DNA of 64,000 nt. Source: an uncultured Collinsella sp. Its GTDB lineage: Bacteria > Actinomycetota > Coriobacteriia > Coriobacteriales > Coriobacteriaceae. The first letter of the stretch is position 1. Each line of letters begins with the position of its first letter. Below the pieces are notes generated by a model. That model was not told the DNA's origin, made no database searches, and was given only the letters and a program-made list of their open reading frames with translations. The position numbers and the translations under genes were made by a program. The DNA lies in assembly GCA_905197665.1 (NCBI GenBank), contig CAJJZP010000007.1, positions 1 to 64,000 on the forward strand, given 5' to 3'. Positions 7,060-14,733 of this stretch are shown in pieces.

Positions 7060-7908
7060 TTACTCGCCACCTGCCCGCGCCACCGAGAGCAGGGCGCCCA
7101 AATCGGCCTGGATCGCCCCTGCCTTGCTTCCAAGCTGCAGCGGAGCCGAGCCGCCCGAGATGTTTACGCTCAGCAGGTGCGCATCCGGCAGCTTCGCGGT
7201 CATGCTCCAGAACGGGAGCGTGATGATGCCGGGGGTCATCTCGCCCACGCCGAGCTCCAGCAACAGCACGCGGCGATCGCTGCGCTCGCGCACGAAGCGC
7301 TCGTATCGTCCGAGGCTCTCGCGCCATGCCGCACCCTGCAGAAACGTGTCGTCGCGCACCCACGGCACGAGCTGCCAGCCGCAGTGCGGGCATCGGGGGA
7401 CGTCCTCGCTGCGGACCTCGAACCCCGCCATGCCCGCGAGCATGCGCTCGACGTAGGGGCTCGCATCGAAGAGCTCGTCGCAGCATGGCTGCTTGCACTG
7501 AAGGTGCGCGAAGCTTCCCTGATAGTTGCAGATCCTCTCGGTGGGAAACGTCTTCTCGACTTGGGTGTCTACATTGGTGCTCAGGATGAAGTAGTCCTTA
7601 TGGCCGATGAGGGACCGTAGGTCGAGATAGGGCTGCGAGGCCAGCTCGCGCAGCATGAAGTCGATGTATCGCGCGTAGTAGGCCCATTGCTGCTCGAGGC
7701 TGGGGTAGAGGTGGTAAAAGCCGTCGAAAAGGCTCTTGAAGCCAAAGGCTTGCTGCCAGTCCGTCATTCCGGCGCGCGCCATGCCTGCGCGGTTGTAATG
7801 GTTGAACCCGGCGGCGCTTGACATGCCCGAGCCGATGCCGACGATGATGGCGTCGGCATCGTCGATAAGGCTTCGAAGCCTATACGCTTCCCTCTCTAGA
7901 GACGGCAT
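7060..7908 (-). CDS. Sirtuin-like protein with zinc knuckles (SirTM/class M-like)
   Basis: 282 residues. The nucleotide loop is GIGSG (24-28), the NAD pocket motif is STNVDTQ (110-116), and four-Cys zinc binding comes from QCKQPCC (C138, C142/143) and CPHC (173-176). LELGVG lies at 217-222. Where canonical sirtuins have the catalytic His of the HG motif, this protein has Gln (NYQGS, Q130). That substitution is a feature of class M sirtuins (SirTM), which ADP-ribosylate proteins instead of deacetylating them. It is the last gene of three same-strand sirtuin genes and overlaps the preceding one by 13 bp. No GcvH-L, macrodomain or LplA gene is near, unlike known SirTM loci. Confidence 0.75.
   Translation of the reverse strand: MPSLEREAYRLRSLIDDADAIIVGIGSGMSSAAGFNHYNRAGMARAGMTDWQQAFGFKSLFDGFYHLYPSLEQQWAYYARYIDFMLRELASQPYLDLRSLIGHKDYFILSTNVDTQVEKTFPTERICNYQGSFAHLQCKQPCCDELFDASPYVERMLAGMAGFEVRSEDVPRCPHCGWQLVPWVRDDTFLQGAAWRESLGRYERFVRERSDRRVLLLELGVGEMTPGIITLPFWSMTAKLPDAHLLSVNISGGSAPLQLGSKAGAIQADLGALLSVARAGGE
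7075..7739. repeat. 665-bp direct repeat, copy 2
   Basis: This is the intact-gene counterpart of 3598-4262, about 99% identical over its full length and lying within the third sirtuin gene of the cassette. Confidence 0.85.
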
Positions 7909-8594
7909 TGGGCAATCTCCTCGAAAGCCGGGGTCATATCGCCGTCAACGAGAATCGTCTCGCACGAGGCGTCGGGCGCCATGGCCTGGCTGTAGTTGAA
8001 CACGATGTAGGTGGCGTGCTCGCAGACGTTCGCGATCTGGGCGAGCATGTGCTTTATGATGCCGTTGCGCAGTCCCACGCCAAGTTCGAGGATGGCGACC
8101 CTGCCGTTGCGATGGGCTTGCACAAGGCGCTCGAGCTCCTCGAGCTGGGCCGTGGCGAGGGCGTCTGGATGGGCGAGACGCCGCTCGTCGATCGACGTGC
8201 GTATGCCCCCCTCCGTCTCGAGCACGCGGTTCTCGTTGAACCCTGCGCGTACGAAGTGCCCGTCGATATTGCACGTGATCACGAAGGTGTCAGCGTGCTC
8301 TGTAAGACGCCGCAGCTCGTTCATGAGCGGGCTGGGCTCATATTCGAGATATTCCTTTTGATGAAACCGCTCGGCCCATCGGCGTCGCACGCTGGCATCC
8401 GGGGAGGCAAGCCCCTGCAGTATGCAGCCGATGCCGTCTGCCTGGGCGAGGTCCCCGTACGCCTCTTGGAAATGAGCATCGGCGCAGAAAAGGTTGAGCC
8501 CCTCTGCCATGTCCAGTCCGTTGCTAGCGCCGATGATGACAAGATCCGCTTCGGCTAGCGCCCTGCCTATGCGAACTGCTTTCGCCGTCTCCAT
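7896..8594 (-). CDS. Sirtuin-like protein lacking the zinc ribbon
   Basis: 232 residues, the middle gene of the cassette. It keeps the Rossmann glycine loop (IIGASNGLDMAEG, 22-26), the N-I-D motif (TCNIDGHFVRAGF, 106-118) and the LELGVG strand (169-174). It has no CxxC pair, so the zinc module is absent. At the catalytic position it has Glu (LETEGG, near residue 126) instead of His or Gln. It is therefore a divergent sirtuin, possibly an inactive or regulatory partner of the two flanking proteins. It overlaps the next gene by 13 bp and begins 3 bp after the end of the preceding one, so all three should be co-translated. Confidence 0.7.
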   Translation of the reverse strand: METAKAVRIGRALAEADLVIIGASNGLDMAEGLNLFCADAHFQEAYGDLAQADGIGCILQGLASPDASVRRRWAERFHQKEYLEYEPSPLMNELRRLTEHADTFVITCNIDGHFVRAGFNENRVLETEGGIRTSIDERRLAHPDALATAQLEELERLVQAHRNGRVAILELGVGLRNGIIKHMLAQIANVCEHATYIVFNYSQAMAPDASCETILVDGDMTPAFEEIAQCRL

Positions 8595-8597
8595 GCG

Positions 8598-9563
8598 CTA
8601 CCTCCCCAGCGTCTTGCGCACGTCGGCAAGCACGTCGGCGATGTCGGCGCGAACGGCGAGCCCCCGATCCTCGATCGCGCGGGGGAGAAACTGCGTCTTG
8701 TTGTTTACGGCGATGTAGCTGGCCTGCGGTAACTGCGCCGTGAGGGCCCAGAACGGCTCCTGGATAAACGCGGGCGTCATGCGGCCCACACCCAGCTCGA
8801 GGAAGAGGATCCTCTGCCGTGCGTGCGCGTCGAGCCAGTCGGACACCTTGCGGTACTGCTCCTCGTAGAGTTCGCCCTGCAGGAAGTTGCCGTAGCCGCG
8901 AACCCAGGGGAACGCCTCTGCCCCGCAGTGCGGGCAGCGCGGCACGAGCTCTGTCGGAACCTCAAGGCCGTCTCCCATGGCCTCTACCATGTTGGAGACC
9001 GGCTCGACCGCATCCCACACCGCGTCGGTGCAACAGCGGGAGCACTGAAAGAAGCGGTGGTCGCCTTGGATCTCTGCCACTTTCTCCCAGGGATAGAGCT
9101 TCACAAACTGCGTGTCCTGGTTGGTGGTGAGCACGAAGAAATCCTTCTCGGCGAGAATGGCGTCGAGGTCCCTGTAGGGCTTGCGCAGCGGGGCGTTGAG
9201 CGTGGTGTCGAGGAAGGTGGCGAGGTATCCCCAGCGCGCCTCGGCGGTGGGCCAGCGGTAGAACGACCCCTCGAAAGCGCCCTTGAAACCGTAACGCTCG
9301 GCGAATTTGCCGAAATGCTTGCGATAGGTCGCGTTGTCCTCGTAGTAGAAGTCGCCGCCGCCCGCCGCGGAGAGCCCGGAGGCCCCGCCCGCCAGCACGC
9401 AATCGGCTTCCTCGATCATGCGGGCGAAGTCCTCGATTTGCTGGTCGTAGGGCTCGGGCTCGCGGTCACTCAGCTCATAGGGCGTGCCGCCGCTGCGGTA
9501 GGCGGCCTGAAGGGAAAACGATTGGTTGGTGAGCTCGATAACGAGCTGCTCGTACAGGGTCAC
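8598..9563 (-). CDS. Sirtuin-like protein with zinc ribbon, first gene of cassette
   Basis: 321 residues from a GTG at 9563. That start is supported by AAAGAAGG upstream and by the ATG at the same alignment position in the truncated paralogue (6272). Features in order: an extra N-terminal stretch of about 55 residues, the GGASG loop (59-63), TTNQDTQ (146-152), EIQGDH (164-169) with Gln at the usual catalytic His site, zinc Cys at 174, 177/178, 210 and 213, and LELGVG (245-250). As in class M sirtuins, TTN-x-x-x-Q and QGD are present. It is divergent from TetR copy 2 across a 143-bp promoter with a perfect-core palindrome. Likely NAD-dependent; substrate unknown. Confidence 0.75.
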   Translation of the reverse strand: MTLYEQLVIELTNQSFSLQAAYRSGGTPYELSDREPEPYDQQIEDFARMIEEADCVLAGGASGLSAAGGGDFYYEDNATYRKHFGKFAERYGFKGAFEGSFYRWPTAEARWGYLATFLDTTLNAPLRKPYRDLDAILAEKDFFVLTTNQDTQFVKLYPWEKVAEIQGDHRFFQCSRCCTDAVWDAVEPVSNMVEAMGDGLEVPTELVPRCPHCGAEAFPWVRGYGNFLQGELYEEQYRKVSDWLDAHARQRILFLELGVGRMTPAFIQEPFWALTAQLPQASYIAVNNKTQFLPRAIEDRGLAVRADIADVLADVRKTLGR

Positions 9564-9583
9564 TGGATACCTTCTTTCAGCTA

Positions 9584-9603
9584 TTATAAACACGTGTCTA
9601 TAA
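9584..9603. promoter_or_regulatory. TetR operator candidate, 20-bp palindrome
   Basis: TTATAAACACGTGTCTATAA is a palindrome with a single mismatched pair, centred on ACACGTGT. It lies between the divergent sirtuin operon (start 9563) and TetR copy 2 (start 9707), the normal place for a TetR autoregulatory site. Half of it is preserved in the broken cassette at 6300-6312. Confidence 0.65.
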
Positions 9604-9706
9604 AAAGTATCCATGTCGATTTGCTTAAGAGCAATGAACAGCTTCGGCCTGCTGTCGATAAACGAGCGTTTGCCGGGCATTGTCGAGCGTTGCAATTGGA
9701 GGGGTA

Positions 9707-10261
9707 ATGGAAGCGGGGAAGATCGATCGTCGCCGACGCTATACACTCTCGGTCATACGGGAGGCGTTCTTCGCGCTGCTGGCCGAGGTCGGCTTCGCGA
9801 AGATGACGGTAGCGGATATCTGCCGCCGCGCCGATATCAACCGTGGCACGTTCTATCTGCACTACGAGGACAAGTTCGCCCTGCTCGACGCGCTTATCGA
9901 CGAGGCCTTGGCGGCGGTGCCGCCGCTCGAGGGAACGGAGGCGGGTGCCCTCTGCCAGCGTCCGCCGGCAAACGATGACTATTATCTGCTCTACTCGGAT
10001 GACGACGCGTACGCCCGGGTGGCACAGCGCGTCGTCGAGCGCGGCGCCGAGCAGATGGTTCCCTCGATCATGGAGGAGACTGGGCTTTCGCGCGAGGACG
10101 CCTATCTGCTCTTCGTCCACAACGTCCAGGGAAATCTCGCGGTCAACCGCCTGCTCGGTTGGAGGCGAGGGCCCGAGTTTGCCCACGCTCAGGAGCTGCT
10201 CAGCGCCTATTCCGAAGGGGGCATGCGGGCGGTATCGGCTCGTCACGATCCCCGTAGTTGA
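9707..10261 (+). CDS. TetR/AcrR family regulator, copy 2
   Basis: 184 residues with the HTH FAKMTVADICRRADINRGTF and YLHYEDKFALLDAL, and the ligand domain with VHNVQGNLAVNRLLGWRRGP. The start is the ATG at 9707 behind GGAGGGG. It is a close paralogue of 6416-6976. It sits divergent from the three-gene sirtuin operon, with a 20-bp palindrome between them, so it most likely represses both itself and the operon until it binds a small ligand. The ligand domain gives no clue to the inducer. Confidence 0.9.
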   Translation: MEAGKIDRRRRYTLSVIREAFFALLAEVGFAKMTVADICRRADINRGTFYLHYEDKFALLDALIDEALAAVPPLEGTEAGALCQRPPANDDYYLLYSDDDAYARVAQRVVERGAEQMVPSIMEETGLSREDAYLLFVHNVQGNLAVNRLLGWRRGPEFAHAQELLSAYSEGGMRAVSARHDPRS

Positions 10262-10428
10262 TCTTGACAGCGTGCCATTTCAGGCAGGCGACGTTGCTAT
10301 GGCCCCTCTTTGGTTTTCGATGTTGTATAAGGCAATCGCAATCGCCTTGAGCTTCTTTAGGGAACTTGAGCAAGAGATATGGCCTGCTGGCGATTGATTA
10401 ACCCCATTTGTTTTGGTTACAAGAAAAA

Positions 10429-10448
10429 ATGCTGCGCGCCTGCAGCAT
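10429..10448 (-). terminator. Hairpin before the FMN reductase gene
   Basis: ATGCTGC-gcgcct-GCAGCAT has 7-bp arms. Read on the minus strand it is followed by TTTTTT, the form of a rho-independent terminator, though no minus-strand gene ends here. On the plus strand it sits directly before the ribosome site of the next gene and could instead modulate translation. Confidence 0.35.
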
Positions 10449-10465
10449 GAAGGAGAGGGAATCCT

Positions 10466-10996
10466 ATGAATATCGTTGTATTGAGCGGCAGCCCGCGTAA
10501 GGGCGCCAATACCGATACCATGGTCGAGGCGTTTGCCGAGACCGCGCGTGAGGGCGGCCATACGGTCGAGGCCATCCGCGTTGCCAGCAAGAAGATCGCC
10601 GGCTGCTTGGGATGCCAGTACTGCTTCGCCCATGAGGGCGTCTGCGTGCAGAAGGATGACATGGCCAACGTGATTGAGTCGCTGAAAGACACCGACATGG
10701 TTGTCTTCGCTTCGCCTATCTACTGGTTTGATATCACTGCGCAGGAAAAGACCGCCATCGACCGCCTGTACGCCTTCGGTGCCACGGGTTTCCCGTTCAC
10801 CAAGACGGCCCTTTTGCTCGATAGCCACAGCGAGGGTGTCTATGATGCGGCGATTGCCATGTACAAGTCAACCTGCGCGTACTGCAAGTGGGAGGACCAG
10901 GGCATTGTCACCATTAGCGGCATGACCGAGCGCGACAGCATGGCCTCATCGCCCAAGTTGAAAGAGGTGCGCGAGCTCGCTCGCAAGCTGGCCTAA
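10466..10996 (+). CDS. NADPH-dependent FMN reductase / flavodoxin-fold iron-sulfur flavoprotein
   Basis: 176 residues. The FMN phosphate loop SGSPRKGANT is at residues 7-16, and the cysteine cluster GCLGCQYCFAHEGVC near residues 50-64 resembles the compact Cys motif of iron-sulfur flavoproteins. DMVVFASPIYWFDITAQEK is the flavin-ring loop. AAGGAGAGGG precedes the ATG. The gene stands alone and is probably a cytosolic electron-transfer or quinone/nitro reductase. The exact substrate cannot be told from sequence. Confidence 0.85.
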   Translation: MNIVVLSGSPRKGANTDTMVEAFAETAREGGHTVEAIRVASKKIAGCLGCQYCFAHEGVCVQKDDMANVIESLKDTDMVVFASPIYWFDITAQEKTAIDRLYAFGATGFPFTKTALLLDSHSEGVYDAAIAMYKSTCAYCKWEDQGIVTISGMTERDSMASSPKLKEVRELARKLA

Positions 10997-11006
10997 GGGC
11001 AAGAAG

Positions 11007-11077
11007 AACGCATGGCAATCAACACTAGCTGAAATGCTTGCTGCCCTTACCAAGAGGATTGCTGATTGCCATGCGTT
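11007..11077. terminator. 15-bp perfect inverted repeat between convergent genes
   Basis: AACGCATGGCAATCA at 11007-11021 and TGATTGCCATGCGTT at 11063-11077 are perfect complements around a 41-nt loop. The element lies between the FMN reductase and the convergent AAA ATPase. No T-run follows, so a structured 3' end or a repeat insertion are both possible. Confidence 0.45.
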
Positions 11078-11104
11078 GAAGTCCTTGCGGACAATCTTGG
11101 CGCG

Positions 11105-12199
11105 CTAGGAGGCCTTCTCGCTCAGGAACTCCCTGAACGCGGGGATGTCGAAGCCGACGAGGCCACGTCCACGTTCCCCGATAACGCCGTCCTCGAGGAG
11201 GCGGCGTTTGTATTGACTTGCATAGTTGCTGGCGACGCCCATACGCTTGGCAATTTCTGAGACCCTGCTGGGGCCAGAATCGGGCAGCATCGCGAGCAAA
11301 AACTCAATGTCTTTGTCAGAAAGCTCTCGATAGGTCGTTTCGAGAATACGATCGCGTAGCTCCATACGGGCAAGCAGAGAACCCTGCCGGACATCGGATG
11401 TACTGATTTGGGGCGAGTTTTCCGAAACATCCCAAGTGCGATATCCGACGAGCTGCATCATGTAGGGAAATCCGTCGACGGCCTTCACGGCGTCCTCGAG
11501 CGCTTCTGGCGTGATTGAGCGTCCTCCTGCTTCAATGGTTTTACGAAATGCATTTGCAATCTCAACATCAGTGATTCGTCCCAGCTGATGATACTGGGAG
11601 CGTCTGAGGAACGAGACGGAATCGTTGCGCAGTAGCGCCGATACTTTGTAGGGCAGTCCTGCCATGAGTAGGGCAACTTTTTTACCTTCGCGTACAAAGT
11701 GCTGGTAAACAGAGGCAAATTGAAGCATTTCTTCGAGATCGACGGTGACTTCATCGATGGTGATGAGAAGTCCGATGTCATGTTTTTCGAGTTGCTTGAA
11801 GATGCCATTCATGCGCGTGCGCCAGTTGCCCTGGGCCTCTTGAGCATATGTCCAATCGATGCCCACTGGACCAATTTGAACGCCGTTTATGCGCGCGTGA
11901 GGCTGTGAGAGGTAGCTATCTGCGGCTTCTTTGGTTCGCTCGATAATATCTTCGAGCATGCCTGGCATGGCGGAGACATTTGCTGCGATCCAGTCGTGCT
12001 CAAGCGCCGTTTCTGAAAGGAGCGAGAGAAGCGCCGTCTTGCCCGTTCCCCTTGCGCCAGTAAAAATGGTCGACAGGTTGGGATCTCCCGGGCCATTGAT
12101 AAAGCCACGGTTGATGTCACGCAGGATATGCTCGCGACCCGCTAGAAAGGGAGGGACGCTTCCAAATGTTGGGGTAAAGGGGTTCTTGCTGTACTCCAT
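11105..12199 (-). CDS. AAA ATPase with C-terminal winged helix
   Basis: 364 residues. Walker A is GARGTGKT (48-55) and the Walker B-like strand is IGLLITIDEV near residue 140. Sensor-like MAGLPYKVSALL follows, and a C-terminal wHTH (SRVSEIAKRMGVASNYASQY, then KRRLLEDGVI). The layout is that of the archaeal-type STAND/ORC-like ATPases found as single genes. The ATG at 12199 is chosen because GCAAAGGAGC precedes it; an in-frame ATG at 12253 lies inside a tandem repeat. Three 19-bp repeats end 13 bp upstream of the start and may be its own operator. Function unknown; DNA-binding regulation is an inference from the wHTH. Confidence 0.75.
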   Translation of the reverse strand: MEYSKNPFTPTFGSVPPFLAGREHILRDINRGFINGPGDPNLSTIFTGARGTGKTALLSLLSETALEHDWIAANVSAMPGMLEDIIERTKEAADSYLSQPHARINGVQIGPVGIDWTYAQEAQGNWRTRMNGIFKQLEKHDIGLLITIDEVTVDLEEMLQFASVYQHFVREGKKVALLMAGLPYKVSALLRNDSVSFLRRSQYHQLGRITDVEIANAFRKTIEAGGRSITPEALEDAVKAVDGFPYMMQLVGYRTWDVSENSPQISTSDVRQGSLLARMELRDRILETTYRELSDKDIEFLLAMLPDSGPSRVSEIAKRMGVASNYASQYKRRLLEDGVIGERGRGLVGFDIPAFREFLSEKAS

Positions 12200-12211
12200 G
12201 GTAGCTCCTTT

Positions 12212-12268
12212 GCAGGTTTTGCTAATTTTTGCAAGTTTTGCTAACTTTTGCAAGTTTTGCTAACGACT
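12212..12268. repeat. Three 19-bp tandem repeats upstream of the AAA ATPase gene
   Basis: The units are GCAGGTTTTGCTAATTTTT, GCAAGTTTTGCTAACTTTT and GCAAGTTTTGCTAACGACT, contiguous at 12212, 12231 and 12250. They lie between the start codon and the likely promoter, as an iteron-like operator would. Confidence 0.8.
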
Positions 12269-12300
12269 GACCAAAGGGCATCGAAGTAGTGACGCTGACA

Positions 12301-12349
12301 TTTTTTACGCAGAAAAATAAGCAGAAATCAATTTATCTGCGTTAAAAAA
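12301..12349. repeat. A/T-flanked inverted repeat
   Basis: TTTTTTACGCAGA and TCTGCGTTAAAAAA form an imperfect inverted repeat around a 22-nt loop. It could be a bidirectional terminator stem or an operator for the ATPase gene; it lies 100-150 bp upstream of its start. Confidence 0.4.
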
Positions 12350-12360
12350 TAGTTGAGAAG

Positions 12361-12410
12361 AAAAAACGACGAGTCCCGGGCGCAATGCCGTTGCGTTCCG
12401 GGCCTCGTCG
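12361..12410 (-). terminator. Rho-independent terminator of the topoisomerase operon
   Basis: On the minus strand CGACGAGGCCCGG ... CCGGGACTCGTCG forms a long stem, followed by TTTTTT. It lies 38 bp past the stop of the topoisomerase A-subunit gene. Confidence 0.85.
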
Positions 12411-12447
12411 CTTTGCGAAGTATCTAACGATCTCGTTGCCGTGGTAC

Positions 12448-14688
12448 CTAGTCAAACAAACTCGGCATGTCATTTTCCTTCATGAGGGCGCCGGCGGAGG
12501 GCAGGCTCTGCGCGGTGAACTTCTCGGCCGAGACGCCGGCGCCAAGGATTTCCTCGGTCGTGCCGACGGTGGTGACCGAGCGGCCCTTCTTGGCCGTAAA
12601 GGCCTGGACGCCCTGCGTGTTGGTGGTCGTCTTGGTCTTGAGCAGCGACGTGTTGAAGTTCATCAGGCGGTAGTCGCTCGAGACCAGCGCGAGGTCGCGG
12701 TCCTCCTTGAGCACCTGCGCATACAGCAGCTTGCTGCCGCCGTAGATGGCGTTCTTAAGGCGCTTGCGGTTGGTCTTGGTAACGTATCCAGAAAGCGCGA
12801 CACGCACCACGCGGCCGTTCTCAAAGACGAACAGCACGTCGGCCTTGTAGTCCTCGGGGTCGATGACCCAGATGACGCTCTCGTCGGGTTCCATCTCGAG
12901 ATCGGTCGGAAGGTACGAGCCCAGCTGGGCCGACTTGGTATCCTCAAACGCCGCGACCTTGCACTTGTACACCTGGCTCTTGTTGGTAAAGACCAGCAGC
13001 TCGTGCGTGTTGGAGGACGGGAACTCGATAAAGGGTTTGTCGCCGTCCTTGTACTTGAGCGTGGTCGCCTTCTTGAGCACGCGGTCCGTCATCTTCTTAA
13101 GGTAGCCATCGCGCGAAAGCATGATGGTAACCGGGTACTCCTCGACCTCGGGCTCCAAGCTTACCTCGATAACCTCATGGGGCTCGATCCTGCCCGTGCG
13201 GCGCGGCATCACGTACTTCTTGTTAACCGCGGCCAGCTCGTCGCTGATGACCTTCTTGATGTTGTCCTCGCTCGAGAGGATCTCCTCGAGTTCGGCGATC
13301 TCGCCCTCGAGCTTGGCAATGTCCTTGGTGCGGTTGAGGATGTATTCCTCGTTGATGTTGCGGAGCTTGAGCTCGGCGACAAACTCGGCCTGGGTCTCGT
13401 CGATGTCGAAACCCTTCATAAGGTTGGGTACAACCTCTGCCTCGAGCTTAGTGCCGCGGATGATGGCGATGGCCTTGTCGATGTCGAGCAGAATTGCCTC
13501 AAGGCCGTGCAGCAGGTGCAGACGCTCGGACTTTTTGCCCAGGTCAAAGTTAATGCGGCGACGCGTGGACTCAATACGCCACTTGACCCACTCGTGCAGA
13601 ATCTGGCGCACGCCCATAACGCGGGGGTAGCCGTCGACCAGCACGTTGAAGTTGCACGAGAACGAATCCTGCAGCGTGGTTGAGCGATAGAGCTTGGCCA
13701 TGAGCTTGTCGGGGTCGACACCGCGCTTAAGGTCGATGGCGATGCGCAGGCCCGAAAGGTCGGTCTCGTCGCGGATGTCGGCGATCTCTTTGACCTTGCC
13801 CTCCTTGGAGAGCTTGACAATGCGCTCGATGATGACATCGGTCTTGGTGGTGTAGGGAATCTCGTAGACCTCGATGATGCGCTCTTCGGGAATCCAGCGC
13901 CAGCGGGAGCGAATCTGGAAGCTGCCAAGGCCGGTCTCGATGATCTTTTCCATCTCCTCGCGGCGGTAGATAATCTCGCCGCCGGTCGAGAAGTCGGGCA
14001 TGGGCATGTACTCGAGCAGGTCGCAGTCGGGATCCTGCAGGTAGTGCATTGTGGCGGTGCAGACCTCGTTGAGGTTGAAACCGCAGATGTCAGAAGCCAT
14101 GGCGACGCCGATGCCCTTGTTGGCCGAGACGAGGATGTTGGGGAACGTGGTGGGCAGCAGGCGCGGCTCCTTCATGGCGCCGTCGTAGCTGTCGACGAAG
14201 TCGACCGGGTCCTTGTCGATGTCCTTGAAGATCTCGGCGCTGATGGGGGAGAGCTTGGCCTCGGTGTAACGCGAGGCGGCGTAGCTCAGGTCGCCCGAAT
14301 AGTACTTGCCAAAGTTGCCCTTCGACTCCACGAAGGGGGCAAGCAGCGCTTCGTTGCCCGTCGCCAGGCGCACCATCGTTTCGTAGATCGCGGCATCGCC
14401 GTGCGGGTTGAGCTTCATGGTCTGACCCACGATGTTGGCGCTCTTTTGGCGCTCGCCCTTGAGCAGGCCCATCTTGTACATAGTGTAGAGCAGCTTGCGG
14501 TGCGAGGGCTTAAAGCCGTCGATCTCGGGGAATGCGCGCGAGACGTTGACGCTCATGGCGTAGGGCATGTAGTTGACCTCGAGCGTCTGCGTGATCGGCT
14601 GGTCGGTGACCTCGGAGTGCAGGCCGATGACGTTCTCGGCGTTGACCTGCTTTTTCTTTGGCTGGTTCTTCGTCTTCTTCTTTGCCAC
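12448..14688 (-). CDS. Type IIA topoisomerase A subunit (gyrase/topo IV)
   Basis: 746 residues. It has the breakage-reunion domain with MPYAMSVNVSRAFPEIDGFK, PSHRKLLYTMYKM, and the active-site Tyr in AASRYTEAKLS (Y141, preceded by Arg). The coiled-coil region lies around 420-480 and a six-bladed C-terminal DNA-wrapping region follows. The GyrA box QRRGGKG is not obvious, which favours topo IV or the second, gyrase-like set seen in Clostridia and Coriobacteriia. It follows the B subunit by 45 bp on the same strand, so the two form one A2B2 operon. It should introduce or remove supercoils or decatenate chromosomes with ATP. The basic N-terminus (MAKKKTKNQPKKK) is typical of this subtype. Confidence 0.9.
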   Translation of the reverse strand: MAKKKTKNQPKKKQVNAENVIGLHSEVTDQPITQTLEVNYMPYAMSVNVSRAFPEIDGFKPSHRKLLYTMYKMGLLKGERQKSANIVGQTMKLNPHGDAAIYETMVRLATGNEALLAPFVESKGNFGKYYSGDLSYAASRYTEAKLSPISAEIFKDIDKDPVDFVDSYDGAMKEPRLLPTTFPNILVSANKGIGVAMASDICGFNLNEVCTATMHYLQDPDCDLLEYMPMPDFSTGGEIIYRREEMEKIIETGLGSFQIRSRWRWIPEERIIEVYEIPYTTKTDVIIERIVKLSKEGKVKEIADIRDETDLSGLRIAIDLKRGVDPDKLMAKLYRSTTLQDSFSCNFNVLVDGYPRVMGVRQILHEWVKWRIESTRRRINFDLGKKSERLHLLHGLEAILLDIDKAIAIIRGTKLEAEVVPNLMKGFDIDETQAEFVAELKLRNINEEYILNRTKDIAKLEGEIAELEEILSSEDNIKKVISDELAAVNKKYVMPRRTGRIEPHEVIEVSLEPEVEEYPVTIMLSRDGYLKKMTDRVLKKATTLKYKDGDKPFIEFPSSNTHELLVFTNKSQVYKCKVAAFEDTKSAQLGSYLPTDLEMEPDESVIWVIDPEDYKADVLFVFENGRVVRVALSGYVTKTNRKRLKNAIYGGSKLLYAQVLKEDRDLALVSSDYRLMNFNTSLLKTKTTTNTQGVQAFTAKKGRSVTTVGTTEEILGAGVSAEKFTAQSLPSAGALMKENDMPSLFD

Positions 14689-14733
14689 GATTTCCTCTTG
14701 AACTTCTTATGGGCCGTCGTTATCGATTTGCTG

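Noticed and set aside
12385..13683. 432-codon open frame on the plus strand
   Set aside because: Antisense to the topoisomerase A subunit, and it runs through that gene's terminator.
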